Source of the DNA: FEB-10 sp963710645
GTDB taxonomy: Bacteria; Acidobacteriota; Thermoanaerobaculia; Thermoanaerobaculales; Sulfomarinibacteraceae
NCBI GenBank assembly: GCA_963710645.1
Contig: CAVQBD010000009.1
Span: 186,001-250,000 of the forward strand
Length of the DNA stretch: 64,000 nt
Direction: 5' to 3'
Position 1 is the stretch's first letter. Each line of letters begins with the position of its first letter. The translations under genes were made by a program, and so were the position numbers. The notes under the pieces were generated by a model, which ran no database searches, was not told where the DNA came from, and saw only the letters and a program-made list of their open reading frames with translations. Below, piece after piece: positions 19,221 through 27,250 of the stretch.

Positions 19221-19625
19221 TCAAAGGACCCGCGCTACTCCGATACCTACCAGCGGATCGTCACCTTCTTGATGCCCCACTCCTTTGGCGGCCTCGACGT
19301 CGGTCCCCATGTAGATGTCGATCCTCTTGTTGAATCGGCTGTTCGTTCGGTCGAGCACCGTGTAGCGACCGGAGAGACCTTCGATCTTTACCTTGGTGTT
19401 GTGGGTCAGACCCAGTTTGACCAGGTCGGGAGAGACCGCGATGGCCTTCATTCCGGGTTTCAGCTCGTCGCCCCAAGCCGCCAGCGTGGGATCCCCTTGG
19501 GTCTGGGACGCCACTGAGTTGTAGGCCGAGGCCGTCACCTCGAGGCTCTGGGTCGGGCCTTCACAACCCGCAAGAAGGACAGCGGCAAGAATGACGATCG
19601 CGAATCGATGATGGGTGCGGGTCAT
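19221..19625 (-). CDS. 3D-domain lipoprotein (MltA C-terminal-like)
   Basis: ATG 19625 follows AAGGAG by 5 nt. The 134-residue product has a lipoprotein signal with lipobox LLAGC (Cys about 20). It then has a 3D domain: VTASAYNS, ELKPGMKAIAVSPDLVKLGL, YTVLDRTNSRFNKRIDIYMG, with the conserved Asp residues in LDRT and RIDIYMG. The 3D fold forms the active site of MltA-type lytic transglycosylases and of Rpf/YabE-like cell-wall proteins. A standalone lipoprotein version probably acts on peptidoglycan in the periplasm. It lies downstream of the GHKL pair on the same strand, but 335 bp of repeats intervene. Confidence 0.8.
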   Translation of the reverse strand: MTRTHHRFAIVILAAVLLAGCEGPTQSLEVTASAYNSVASQTQGDPTLAAWGDELKPGMKAIAVSPDLVKLGLTHNTKVKIEGLSGRYTVLDRTNSRFNKRIDIYMGTDVEAAKGVGHQEGDDPLVGIGVARVL

Positions 19626-19710
19626 TGGGTCTCCTTCCAGGAATCGGCACTCCCAGAATAGCGTGTCGCAATCCCCCGCCAGCCCGATGTAGGAAGTGTA
19701 GAGGGTGTAG

Positions 19711-19752
19711 TCGACGTTCAATGTTAAACGTTGAACGTTCAACGTTAAACGT
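19711..19752. repeat. Heptad array, TNAACGT type
   Basis: Six consecutive heptads (TCGACGT, TCAATGT, TAAACGT, TGAACGT, TCAACGT, TAAACGT) keep exact 7-nt spacing although the units vary. Confidence 0.85.
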
Positions 19753-19753
19753 T

Positions 19754-19768
19754 CCCACCCACCCACCC
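19754..19768 (-). other. Potential G-quadruplex (GGGT)3GGG on the minus strand
   Basis: The plus strand reads CCCACCCACCCACCC: four C3 runs with one-base loops. The minus strand therefore has the most stable class of G-quadruplex sequence. It lies just upstream of the 3D lipoprotein gene on that gene's coding strand. Confidence 0.6.
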
Positions 19769-19831
19769 GGATCGTGAAAGGGCGCGATGGGCGGGCGTGC
19801 CGTCTTAGAGCGCGTCGGGAACGCGCGGGCC

Positions 19832-19898
19832 GGTGCCAGGCACCGTCGAAATCGAATCGGAGCACGAGATCGCAACATCTGCGGCGGTGCCTGGCACC
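19832..19898. repeat. 67-bp REP-like unit: paired GGTGCCAGGCACC palindromes
   Basis: GGTGCCAGGCACC (19832-19844) and its reverse complement (19886-19898) bracket a conserved spacer containing CGAAATCGAATCGGAGCACG. Identical-length copies occur at 46702-46768 and 51889-51955. A GAATTTC heptad run follows at 19919-19950. The palindrome core matches the ends of the RAYT unit. Confidence 0.75.
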
Positions 19899-19960
19899 GA
19901 CATGATGGGCGGGCGGGGTTTTCGAATTGCGAATTTCGAATTTCGAATTCGACTGACTGA

Positions 19961-21559
19961 TCAGTGGCTCTGTGACCGACGGGTCTCTTCCCTGGCCCCT
20001 AGCCCCTGGTTCCGTGTCCCAAGCTTCTCTCGAAAACGACGCGGAACTCCCGGTGGCGGCGCGGCGTGGTCCGACAAGAGCGCGAGCATGGAGGGGTAGA
20101 GCCACGCCTCGTTCTCGCTGCTCAGTCCGATCGCCCTGACCACCAGAGGGTTGTTGCGCGGCAGCATCAACTGCCGGCCTTGGCGACGAACCTCCCCCAC
20201 CCCCGCGCACAGGCATACCTTCACTGGATCGCCCGTGCCGACGTCGGTGACCCCCTCGAAGAGCTGGAGAAATACGCGTTCGGCCTCGAGCATCTCGTTC
20301 TCCTTGAGAGCGCGTCGATTCCCGCCCCAGGCCAGCCGTGACCGCAGACCGGTCAGCCCATCGCGGGTCGCGGCGGCGATCGACCGCCATCGACCGGACG
20401 AATGGCGGGGTTCCGGTCGCTGCAAGGACCCCGGCACCAGATCGGCCAGCAAGCCGTGCTGTTCGGCGGTGAGCAAGAGAACCGTCCGGCTCCCGGCGGG
20501 AAGACCGGCAGGGTCGCTGCCAAGCGGAACGCTCCACAGCGGGCCCCAATCCTCGCTGCACATCCGGCGGAGCTCGGTGAGGGAGAAGTTTCGCCGGGCG
20601 CCGGTCCCGGCATCCACGGACGGAATCACGGGCAACTCCGCCATGCGGTCCGACCGAAGATCCGCCTGCACCATCCGTAGGGCCAGAGTGACGAGCCGGC
20701 TGGCCCGCTCCGGATCCAGATGGGGCCCGTTCTCGATGGTATCCACCACCACCTGCGCCGCCTGGTCCATCAGCGCCGGCAGATGGGGATCCACCGCCCG
20801 CCGCAGCTCGTCCGGCGTGACTCCCTCGGGGGTCACATCACCGAGCTCGAGCACCGCTTCGAACGGAGGGTACCCGGGGACGGTGGCCCGCGCCGAGAGC
20901 ACCCCACGCCGCAGCAACCACAGGTGGGGGGCGTCACCCCTGGCCGTCAGTGCGATCCCTCCCGGCAGCGGCCTGCCCAGACTCACCGAATGCAGGGCGG
21001 AACTGAATCCCTGCGCGACCTCCTTGCCTGCGATCTTCACCGTAATGGGGGCAAACCGACAGGCGGTTCCGACCCAAGCGATGGACCGTTTGACGTCGAA
21101 ATCCGGTGCGCTGAACCGCACCTCGAAATCCCCCGCCACCTCGTCCGGGCCTTCCGCCTCCAACCTTGGCCGCCCATCGGGCCGAATCTCCAACACCGTC
21201 GCCGAGTTCCGCCGCCAGGTGGCGATCCGCACCTTCGCGCCAGGGCAGCCCGCCACCCACAGCAGCGCCTGTGCTGCGTCCTCCTCGAGGGCGACGACGG
21301 ATCCATGACGGTCCTCGTCCGCCTGGGCCACATCGAGGGCTGATGCCACCTGTTTCAGATACTCCTCGGAGCACGCGGTACCCGGGCAGCGCAACACGAA
21401 GCCCTTCCTACTGGGCTCCATTTCGACCAGCGATGCGCCTTGGCGGATGGCGAATCGGATCAGCTCGGCCGGTAACTGCCAGCTTCCCTGAAGCTGCTGC
21501 GAGCATAGCGCCCTCAGCTCGGAGGAGACGTCGACGGTGAGGAACTCCGCCGCCCTCAC
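19961..21559 (-). CDS. GHKL-like partner protein with degenerate ATP site
   Basis: GTG 21559 overlaps the upstream stop codon (GTGA), giving 532 residues. AELIRFAIRQGASLVEMEP aligns in position and spacing with RELLQNARDAGATEVRF of the upstream gene, but the catalytic Asn is absent. The DxGxG (G1) and GxxGxG (G2) boxes are also missing. A middle section (VLELGDVTPEGVTPDELRRAVDP) parallels VVLDSDRLQVLLARGE in the partner. The C-terminal half has Hsp90-middle-like features (LPVIPSVDAG, FSLTELRRM) and CLCAGVGE. No membrane segment is present. It looks like a cytosolic pseudo-ATPase paralog that may pair with the upstream protein. The degenerate-GHKL reading is my inference. Confidence 0.6.
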   Translation of the reverse strand: MRAAEFLTVDVSSELRALCSQQLQGSWQLPAELIRFAIRQGASLVEMEPSRKGFVLRCPGTACSEEYLKQVASALDVAQADEDRHGSVVALEEDAAQALLWVAGCPGAKVRIATWRRNSATVLEIRPDGRPRLEAEGPDEVAGDFEVRFSAPDFDVKRSIAWVGTACRFAPITVKIAGKEVAQGFSSALHSVSLGRPLPGGIALTARGDAPHLWLLRRGVLSARATVPGYPPFEAVLELGDVTPEGVTPDELRRAVDPHLPALMDQAAQVVVDTIENGPHLDPERASRLVTLALRMVQADLRSDRMAELPVIPSVDAGTGARRNFSLTELRRMCSEDWGPLWSVPLGSDPAGLPAGSRTVLLLTAEQHGLLADLVPGSLQRPEPRHSSGRWRSIAAATRDGLTGLRSRLAWGGNRRALKENEMLEAERVFLQLFEGVTDVGTGDPVKVCLCAGVGEVRRQGRQLMLPRNNPLVVRAIGLSSENEAWLYPSMLALLSDHAAPPPGVPRRFREKLGTRNQGLGAREETRRSQSH

Positions 21560-24393
21560 ACCGAGCCTCCACGTCCCTCGACCACAGCAGCACGAGCCAG
21601 GGCGGCCAGCCACCGCCGCCTCTGTTCGGACCCGAGGTCCAGGGTGTCGGCAATGCCATCGGCGAGCACCAGGGCCGTCCACGCCGGGCGTTCCGGAAGG
21701 CTCTCGGCGGCCGCGGTCCACAGACCGGAGCCCGCGTCCACAACCACCAGCCGCGCGTGCCGCGGGAGGCCCACCAGACGGCCCTCGATGGCGGAGACGC
21801 GGTCGGGGGCGCCCTCGGCGACACGGAACGACCACCGTTCACCGAGTTTCTGGAGCGCCTCCTCCATGCTGTCGGTGGCGGGGTTGGGTTCTGCTCGATC
21901 GGCCAAACCGCTCCATGCGTCGATGTCGCGCGCACCGAGAAGATCAGCCACAACCGCCCCCTCGGCAACCTCGGAGTCGATCACCGCCTCGCCTGCAGCC
22001 GACACCCTGCGAGCCAGCTCGGATCCATGGTCGCTTCGGAACAATCGCCCGTCACCGGCCCGGCGCATCACCTCCGACAGCGACAACCGGCGGCCCGCAG
22101 CCGACGGCACCAGGCGGCGGGAATACAGCGAGTCGACACCACTGAAGGCCCGCGGTCTGAGTATCGCTCCGCGCAACAACCGAGTCAGATCCACGGTGCC
22201 GTCCGCTTCCACCGTGTGGCCGGAGCTTCGACGCCTGGAGATCAGGTATGCGCCGACGGCGAAGACGAGCGCGGCGAGGCCAATGCCTGCGAGCCACGGA
22301 CGCGGTCCACCGAGGCCGCGGGTCTCAGGGGTGGGAGCTTGGGCCGCCTCGGGTGGGGTGACGGCTCCCTGCGTCAGCTCTGGCGAAGCCACCATTCCGT
22401 CTTCCGCCGGCGGGCCGAACACATCCCACGCCGCACTGGCGTCGGCCACCACCCATCGGTCTTCCTCCAGGTATTCCACCCACGCGTGGAGCCCGCCCAG
22501 GATGTGTCCGTCGGCCCCCACGTAGCCCACGGCCAACCATGCGGGGATCCCGCTTCCATCGAGCACCGCAGCGAGCAGGGCGTTCTGCACATCGCAATCA
22601 CCCACCCCCGCCTCCACCGCCGCAGCCAGTAGATCCAACCCACCGTCCTTCAGCTCGCCAAAACTGTGGGCGGCCTCTTGCGAACGGTCGTAGGCCACCG
22701 CCCCCGCGACCATCTGGGTCGCAGCCGCGACCCGCGCCGGCACCGCCATCTCGGAAAGCACCGCCGTCTGATCGGCCAGCGCTACGGGCAGGTCGGGCCA
22801 GTCCGAAAGCAGGTCCGGATATTCCGCAGAAGCTGGACCGCTGACATACCGTAGGAGACCTTTAACGGCTTGATCGAGGGAGATCACCGGATCGCCCAGG
22901 GCCGTTTCCCAAAGTTCAACCGGGTCTCCGTCGAGACTCACGGTGTCCGGGTCGATACGGTGTCCCGATGCCACTGGTAGCTGCATGATTCCAGGGCCTG
23001 CGTCGAACCGCAGTTCCACTTCGAGACAGCCCTCTGTGCACGGCGGGCCCCGGTAGGTCGTCGGCGGATCAACCTCGGTCCGCCGTACCGGCACGCCGTC
23101 CGCTCCAAGGGAGCCGATGCGCAGGCCAACAAAGAGCGGCGCAGCAATCTCAGGCCAGTAGCGCAAATCCACCACCGGTCCATCGGCCAGGACGTCGATC
23201 GACGGTCCAGCGTAGAGCACCTCGAGATCGCGGTACGGCACTCTTCTGGTCTCCGGCAACGGCGCGGGATCGAGGGTTGTGGCCACTTCCGTGGGTTCGA
23301 CGACGACCTCGGTCCCGTCCACCCCGGCCATCTCCACCCACCACATCCCAAGAGCGGTCAATCCGACGACGGCTGCGAGAAGGGCCACGGCGGCAAGCGC
23401 CCTTACGGGACCACCCACCACCCTGCGAAGGCCGTCAAACCACCGCAGAAAATGCTGCGGGCCGGCGATCTGATCCAGCTCCGCTCCCACCAGGAGCCCC
23501 ACCTCCCGCTCCGCCCTTTGAACCAGCCGACGCAGGGTGGCGTCCTCCCGAGCCTCGCCTCGTGCAAGCAGGACCTGCAACCGGTCCGAGTCCAGAACCA
23601 CCCGGGGCAGAAGACCATCGGGCAGTTCCGACGAGGCCGGGCCTTCGGCGGTTTCGGATAGAAGGAGCTCGTCAAGGAACGCTGCATTTCGGACGCGCAG
23701 CCCGTGGGCGAAGACCTCCACCTGCGGCGAGGATGTCAGGGCGGCGGTCAGCCTGAGACCGGGCTCGTCCACCCGCACGTTCGGCGACGGCAGATCAACC
23801 TCCACGGCGACCGGTTCACCGTTGACCAGGATCTCAATCGCTGTGGTCGGCTGGTCGCGACGCCTGAGGTACCTGGCATCGGAGGAGATGGCCTGGCGCA
23901 GCACACTCGCGAGGTCTTCGCCGGATTCCGGTCTTTCCAGAATCACCTCGGTACCGGGTTGCATCACCAGAGAGTGCTGGCGAACGCTGCGGAATCCCCC
24001 GTCGACTCGAAGCTCCCAACCATCATCATCGGCGGGTCTGGAGCGCACCTTGATGAGATCCGGCTCGAAACGCAGGACCGACCAAAAGCCAACGCCAAAC
24101 TGACCCGCCGCGGATTTCTCGTCCAGCTTGCTGGAGGCGTAGAGCGTGAAGAGGAATTGCCTGGCGTGTTCAAAGGTCATCCCGGAGCCGTCGTCCCGAC
24201 AGGAGATCCATTCACGCCCGTCGCCGTGTTCCACTTTGAAGCGCACCTCGGTCGCTCCCGCATCCCTGGCGTTCTGCAACAGCTCGCGCACGAACACCCA
24301 GGGATCCGAGCCGTTGCGGCCGGCCTCGAACCGGGCGCGCCGCCGGAATCCCTCCGCGGTCTCCCCCACGCGTGCAGTGTACGCGGGTTTCAC
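21556..24393 (-). CDS. Membrane-spanning GHKL (Hsp90-like) ATPase fused to a transglutaminase-like domain
   Basis: Taking GTG 24393 as residue 1 (GTG 24369 is possible; no clear ribosome binding site), the chain has 945 residues. Residues ~15-200 form a GHKL ATPase with all boxes: E37 and N41 in RELLQNARDAG, DDGSGM (67-72) and GQFGVGF (97-103). A middle domain precedes a transmembrane segment (~330-352). Residues ~355-690 are predicted periplasmic and end in a transglutaminase/NlpC-like site: Cys600 in VGDCDVQNALLAAV, His636 in LHAWVEY, Asp651 in VVADAS. A second membrane segment (~700-719) leads to a ~225-residue cytoplasmic tail. The fusion implies coupling of cytosolic ATP-driven change to periplasmic protein processing. 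The partner gene is coupled by a GTGA overlap. Confidence 0.75.
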   Translation of the reverse strand: MKPAYTARVGETAEGFRRRARFEAGRNGSDPWVFVRELLQNARDAGATEVRFKVEHGDGREWISCRDDGSGMTFEHARQFLFTLYASSKLDEKSAAGQFGVGFWSVLRFEPDLIKVRSRPADDDGWELRVDGGFRSVRQHSLVMQPGTEVILERPESGEDLASVLRQAISSDARYLRRRDQPTTAIEILVNGEPVAVEVDLPSPNVRVDEPGLRLTAALTSSPQVEVFAHGLRVRNAAFLDELLLSETAEGPASSELPDGLLPRVVLDSDRLQVLLARGEAREDATLRRLVQRAEREVGLLVGAELDQIAGPQHFLRWFDGLRRVVGGPVRALAAVALLAAVVGLTALGMWWVEMAGVDGTEVVVEPTEVATTLDPAPLPETRRVPYRDLEVLYAGPSIDVLADGPVVDLRYWPEIAAPLFVGLRIGSLGADGVPVRRTEVDPPTTYRGPPCTEGCLEVELRFDAGPGIMQLPVASGHRIDPDTVSLDGDPVELWETALGDPVISLDQAVKGLLRYVSGPASAEYPDLLSDWPDLPVALADQTAVLSEMAVPARVAAATQMVAGAVAYDRSQEAAHSFGELKDGGLDLLAAAVEAGVGDCDVQNALLAAVLDGSGIPAWLAVGYVGADGHILGGLHAWVEYLEEDRWVVADASAAWDVFGPPAEDGMVASPELTQGAVTPPEAAQAPTPETRGLGGPRPWLAGIGLAALVFAVGAYLISRRRSSGHTVEADGTVDLTRLLRGAILRPRAFSGVDSLYSRRLVPSAAGRRLSLSEVMRRAGDGRLFRSDHGSELARRVSAAGEAVIDSEVAEGAVVADLLGARDIDAWSGLADRAEPNPATDSMEEALQKLGERWSFRVAEGAPDRVSAIEGRLVGLPRHARLVVVDAGSGLWTAAAESLPERPAWTALVLADGIADTLDLGSEQRRRWLAALARAAVVEGRGGSV

Positions 24394-24568
24394 CAAACAA
24401 TGATGTGAGCCCCATCCCGTGCCCATGCCCGATCGAAGAGCAAAGATCGAAGAACGAAGATTCCCACCCACCCGAGGTATGGGGTGTGAGGTCCCCCGCC
24501 CGGCCGGTGTGGAGGGTATGGACTCCCGAGCCCGTGCCCGTGCCCGTCTCCATCTCCGTGCCCGATGT

Positions 24569-24603
24569 CTGATGGCTGATGCTGGATGCTTGATGCTCGA
24601 TCC
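24569..24603. repeat. Heptad array, CTGATGC type
   Basis: Five units (CTGATGG, CTGATGC, TGGATGC, TTGATGC, TCGATCC) keep a strict 7-nt period. Confidence 0.8.
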
Positions 24604-24647
24604 CCCGCCCACCCGGAGCGAAAGGGCGCGTGGATCGGGCGTGCCGT

Positions 24648-24711
24648 CTTTAACAATGTTGGGGCTCGCCAACTGAGTCATTCAGCCCGTTGGGTCCCAA
24701 CATTGTTAAAG
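24648..24711. repeat. Long-hairpin repeat, copy 1
   Basis: Perfect 16-bp arms CTTTAACAATGTTGGG (24648-24663) and CCCAACATTGTTAAAG (24696-24711) flank a 32-nt loop. The element is preceded by GGGCGTGCCGT and followed by GGGGGCAACCTCGGGTAGCGC, flanks shared by all six copies. No T tract follows. Confidence 0.85.
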
Positions 24712-24783
24712 GGGGCAACCTCGGGTAGCGCCACAGGGAGATGGGCGCGTCGAAATCGGGTGGTCGGACAGGACACGCGATCT

Positions 24784-24859
24784 TTGTGGTGCGGCCGTCT
24801 CGGCTGCAATTTCGCCTTCGATTGATCGCGCGAGTGCAGGCGGGACGCCCGCTCCACAA
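24784..24859. repeat. Imperfect palindrome TTGTGG...CCACAA, copy 1
   Basis: TTGTGGTGCGGCCGTCTCGG...CTGCAAT is matched by GTGCAGG...GACGCCCGCTCCACAA, forming a ~76-bp imperfect palindrome. It is the same family as 26816-26890; partial copies lie near 6030-6105, 18766-18830, 32185, 32355 and 32520. Confidence 0.7.
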
Positions 24860-24949
24860 TGAAGGCCGGTTGCCCGCATCTTGCCTCCCGTCCACCGTTC
24901 ACCGATGATGGATAAAGAACGGATCCAAACAAATCCGAAGGGAGCGCGA

Positions 24950-25495
24950 ATGACCTCGCCGCGCAGCAAGGACGTCGCACTGATCGTCGGGCTTCTGATC
25001 CCGGTGGCCATGATCCTGTTCATCGCCGGCGCCATCTACCTGCCGCGTGCGTTTTCGCGGGTGGAGCCGCCGTCCCACGATTTTCTCTACTTGGTGGGCT
25101 ATCCCTATGGTGCTGAACGATTTGCGGTGGTGGACGGCCACCTGACGCGGCAGGAGGTCGAGGAGCCCCGTTACCCGCCACCACAAGGCACCCCAGACAT
25201 TCAGTTCTATGTCCACGACGTGGCAACCAACACCAGCACCCGGCTGAACTTTGACGAGGCGGCGCAATTGAGCCTCGACAACGGGCACCTCTCGCCCGAC
25301 GGGTATGAGATCGTTCATGGCCGCAAGGCCGAGTTCTTCTTTCCCATCGTGTCATCCACCAACTACCGCACCAGGTATCTGAAGAAAGACTCACACACCA
25401 CCAAGCTCGACCTTGCCGTGGGCTCGGACGGGGGCTACTCGAGCACCTTCATCTTTCTGGGCTGGATCGTCGAGGAGGCGCAATGGACAAAATGA
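24950..25495 (+). CDS. Membrane-anchored protein of unknown function
   Basis: ATG 24950 has GAAGGGAG 6-7 nt upstream, giving 181 residues. A single transmembrane segment near the N-terminus (VALIVGLLIPVAMILFIAGAIYLP) is followed by a ~140-residue extracytoplasmic region with YLVGYPYGAERFAVVDG, DIQFYVHDVATNTSTRL and NGHLSPDGYEIV. That last part resembles strands of a beta-propeller blade. No known family is recognised. It overlaps the next gene by 13 nt, so the two are translationally coupled and may work in one membrane complex. Confidence 0.75.
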   Translation: MTSPRSKDVALIVGLLIPVAMILFIAGAIYLPRAFSRVEPPSHDFLYLVGYPYGAERFAVVDGHLTRQEVEEPRYPPPQGTPDIQFYVHDVATNTSTRLNFDEAAQLSLDNGHLSPDGYEIVHGRKAEFFFPIVSSTNYRTRYLKKDSHTTKLDLAVGSDGGYSSTFIFLGWIVEEAQWTK

Positions 25496-26463
25496 CTGTT
25501 CTCGAGGCGATTCGCGACCTGGCCGCCGCCGGTGGACTCTCCGAATCGGAGGTTGTGGCAGCGGTGCGAGATGGAGCCGGCATCTCCGGAGCCGCCGCAG
25601 ACGACCGCAGGAACCGGTACTCCCGAGTGCTGTTCTTCATTGGCGGCGGGGTCATCTGCATCGGCATCGTGGCGCTCATCGGCCAGGTCTGGAACGATCT
25701 CGGCCCGGTGATGCACGTGGTGGTGACGCTGGGGGCGGGTTTGGCCGCCTACATCGTGGGGGTGCTCTTCAGCTGGAGCGGGAAGGCCGGCGCCGCCGGT
25801 CCGGCGTTCTTTCTGATCGCGGCTCTCGTGCTGCCGTTGGGAATAGCGGTGGCCATGGACGAGGCCGGTCTCGACCCGGAGAAACTCGGTCTCCAAAGTC
25901 TCACCGCCCTCGTCCTGCTCGGGGTCTTCCTGGGCACCTACCTCCTTTTCCGGAACATCAGCCTGCTCATCTACGTCATCGGTTACGGCATCTGGGCCTT
26001 TTTCGCCATCACCGAGTACATCGCCGGACCCAGCCCCAGATTCGATCAGGAGACCTTCATCGAGTACCGCATCCTGGCCGTCGGCCTCACTCTCATGCTC
26101 CTGGCCTGGGCCTTCTCCGGCACCAGACGCCATGTCCTCACCGAACCGCTCTACGCCATCGGCTCGTTGGCCTTTCTGGGGACGGCCATGATCCTCGGCG
26201 GGTGGAAACCGAACCAAAACGTCTTTTGGGAACTCGCCTTCCCGGGCCTCGTGTTCGCGATTGTCTATCTCAGCGTGCACGTCAGGAGCATGATCCTGCT
26301 CGCCATCGGCTCGTTGTTCTTTGGCGGCTACCTCGCCAAGATCACCGGCGAGTACTTCTCCGACAGCCTGGGGTGGCCCGTCGCTCTGATTCTGTTGGGA
26401 TTCATGCTCATGGGTGTGGGCTATCTGACCTTCCGGCTCAAGCAGACCTATCTCAAGGCGTGA
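25483..26463 (+). CDS. DUF2157-like polytopic membrane protein
   Basis: ATG 25483 lies inside the end of the preceding gene. The 326-residue product has a short cytoplasmic N-terminus with a helical LEAIRDLAAAGGLSESEVVAAV segment. About nine or ten hydrophobic helices follow (VLFFIGGGVICIGIVALIGQVW, HVVVTLGAGLAAYIVGVLFSW and others). Layout and the first-helix sequence fit DUF2157 predicted membrane proteins, whose function is unknown. No transporter or enzyme motif was seen. Coupling to the single-pass protein upstream suggests a shared inner-membrane role. Confidence 0.7.
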   Translation: MDKMTVLEAIRDLAAAGGLSESEVVAAVRDGAGISGAAADDRRNRYSRVLFFIGGGVICIGIVALIGQVWNDLGPVMHVVVTLGAGLAAYIVGVLFSWSGKAGAAGPAFFLIAALVLPLGIAVAMDEAGLDPEKLGLQSLTALVLLGVFLGTYLLFRNISLLIYVIGYGIWAFFAITEYIAGPSPRFDQETFIEYRILAVGLTLMLLAWAFSGTRRHVLTEPLYAIGSLAFLGTAMILGGWKPNQNVFWELAFPGLVFAIVYLSVHVRSMILLAIGSLFFGGYLAKITGEYFSDSLGWPVALILLGFMLMGVGYLTFRLKQTYLKA

Positions 26464-26553
26464 GCGGGGGGCGGACCCCAACCAGCCACGCTATGGGGCT
26501 ATGACCGCCAGCTCCGCTGGCTGGCTATGGGGCTATGAGATCCCCCCACCCGT

Positions 26554-26746
26554 CCGGATGCCAACGGCCCGCGCGTTCGCTTCGATACGCTGATTTCAGC
26601 GCGCCCCTCTCCCCATGGCGCTACCCGAGGTTGCCACCCTTGACATTGTTCGGACCCCTGTCTCAGATCCATCAGCGATGAGGATCCGAACAATGTCAAA
26701 AGTGGCACGCCCGCTCATCGCGCCCACGCCTCTCCGGGCGGGTGGG
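26554..26746. repeat. 193-bp direct repeat flanking vapBC, left copy (hairpin copy 2 inside)
   Basis: It is nearly identical to 27717-27909, with only a handful of differences by eye. It contains a hairpin with 15-bp perfect arms TTGACATTGTTCGGA (26640-26654) and TCCGAACAATGTCAA (26685-26699) around a 30-nt loop. The module is in minus orientation relative to the other hairpin copies: GGCAACCTCGGG reads on the minus strand. Confidence 0.9.
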
Positions 26747-26815
26747 AATTCAAAACTGAGAATTCAAAATTGAGAATTACCCTAACGGCAGACCCCCCGG
26801 CGACCCGGACCGGCC

Positions 26816-26890
26816 TTGTGGTGCGGCCGTCTCGGCTGCAATCCCACATTGATTGATCGCACGATTGCAGGCCAGAGGCCTGCGCCACAA
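26816..26890. repeat. Imperfect palindrome TTGTGG...CCACAA, copy 2
   Basis: TTGTGGTGCGGCCGTCTCGG is mirrored by GGCCAGAGGCCTGCGCCACAA across a central GATTGATCGCACGATTGCA. It shares about 20 leading bases with copy 1 at 24784. Confidence 0.75.
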
Positions 26891-27040
26891 TACGTGAGGA
26901 CAAGGTGCGTCGCAGCCGTCCTTATGGAAGCGTGGAGGACAGTGGGACCCGCACAACAGGTGACGGCGATGAATGATGTAAGACGAAATATAGATCGATC
27001 GTATGAAGGTAAGATAAACTGGAATCCGGAGGATCCGCCC

Positions 27041-27250
27041 ATGGCGCAGACCGTCGTGTCCTCGAAGTTCCAGATCGTCATCCCCAAGGAGATTCGGCAA
27101 CATATGGATCTGGCGAAGGGCCAGGTTCTTCAAGTCGTCGCGAGGCACGGGGTCATCTCGCTGATACCGGATGCTCCCTTGTCCGAACTGCGCGGCTTCG
27201 CCGCCGGCATCGACACCGAGGGTCTGCGCGACAAGGAGGATCGGCTGTGA
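27041..27250 (+). CDS. vapB: SpoVT/AbrB-type antitoxin (VapB-like)
   Basis: This 69-residue protein has the swapped-hairpin AbrB signature VVSSKFQIVIPKEIRQHMDLAKGQVLQVV (residues ~5-33), then a short tail that should wrap the toxin. ATG 27041 sits 8 nt after GGAGGA; an in-frame ATG at 26971 would add 23 poorly conserved residues. The stop codon overlaps the toxin start (GTGA). Antitoxins of this class bind DNA upstream of their own operon and neutralise the PIN nuclease. The whole module is bracketed by 193-bp direct repeats. Confidence 0.88.
   Translation: MAQTVVSSKFQIVIPKEIRQHMDLAKGQVLQVVARHGVISLIPDAPLSELRGFAAGIDTEGLRDKEDRL

Larger units (their letters stand above)
24394..24949. repeat. 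Mosaic repeat region upstream of the GHKL pair
   Basis: No gene is supported. In order it holds GAAGATC/GAACGAA heptads (24436-24462), a CCCACCCACCCG C-run, GTGCCC hexads, CTGATGC heptads (24569-24603), CCCGCCCACCCGGAGCG, the GGGCGCG..GGGCGTGCC module (24623-24645), a long hairpin (24648-24711) and a TTGTGG...CCACAA palindrome (24784-24859). Promoters for the divergent genes must lie at its two ends. Confidence 0.65.
26464..27040. repeat. Repeat-filled gap upstream of vapB
   Basis: It contains GGGGCTATGA units, the left 193-bp repeat (26554-26746), a GAATTCAAAATTGA 14-nt double-heptad run (26747-26780) and the palindrome 26816-26890. From about 26960 the sequence becomes A/T-rich (AGACGAAATATAGATCGATCGTATGAAGG). 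That is the likely promoter/operator zone of the vapBC module, though boxes cannot be fixed. Confidence 0.6.

Noticed and set aside
19961..24393. GHKL-transglutaminase pair as an antiphage defence island
   Set aside because: No recognised defence genes, integrase or phage genes are adjacent; the context gives no support for that specific role.
24648..24711. Hairpin repeats as integron attC sites
   Set aside because: The arms do not follow the RYYYAAC/GTTRRRY core pattern, no integrase is present, and the copies are not arrayed around cassette genes.
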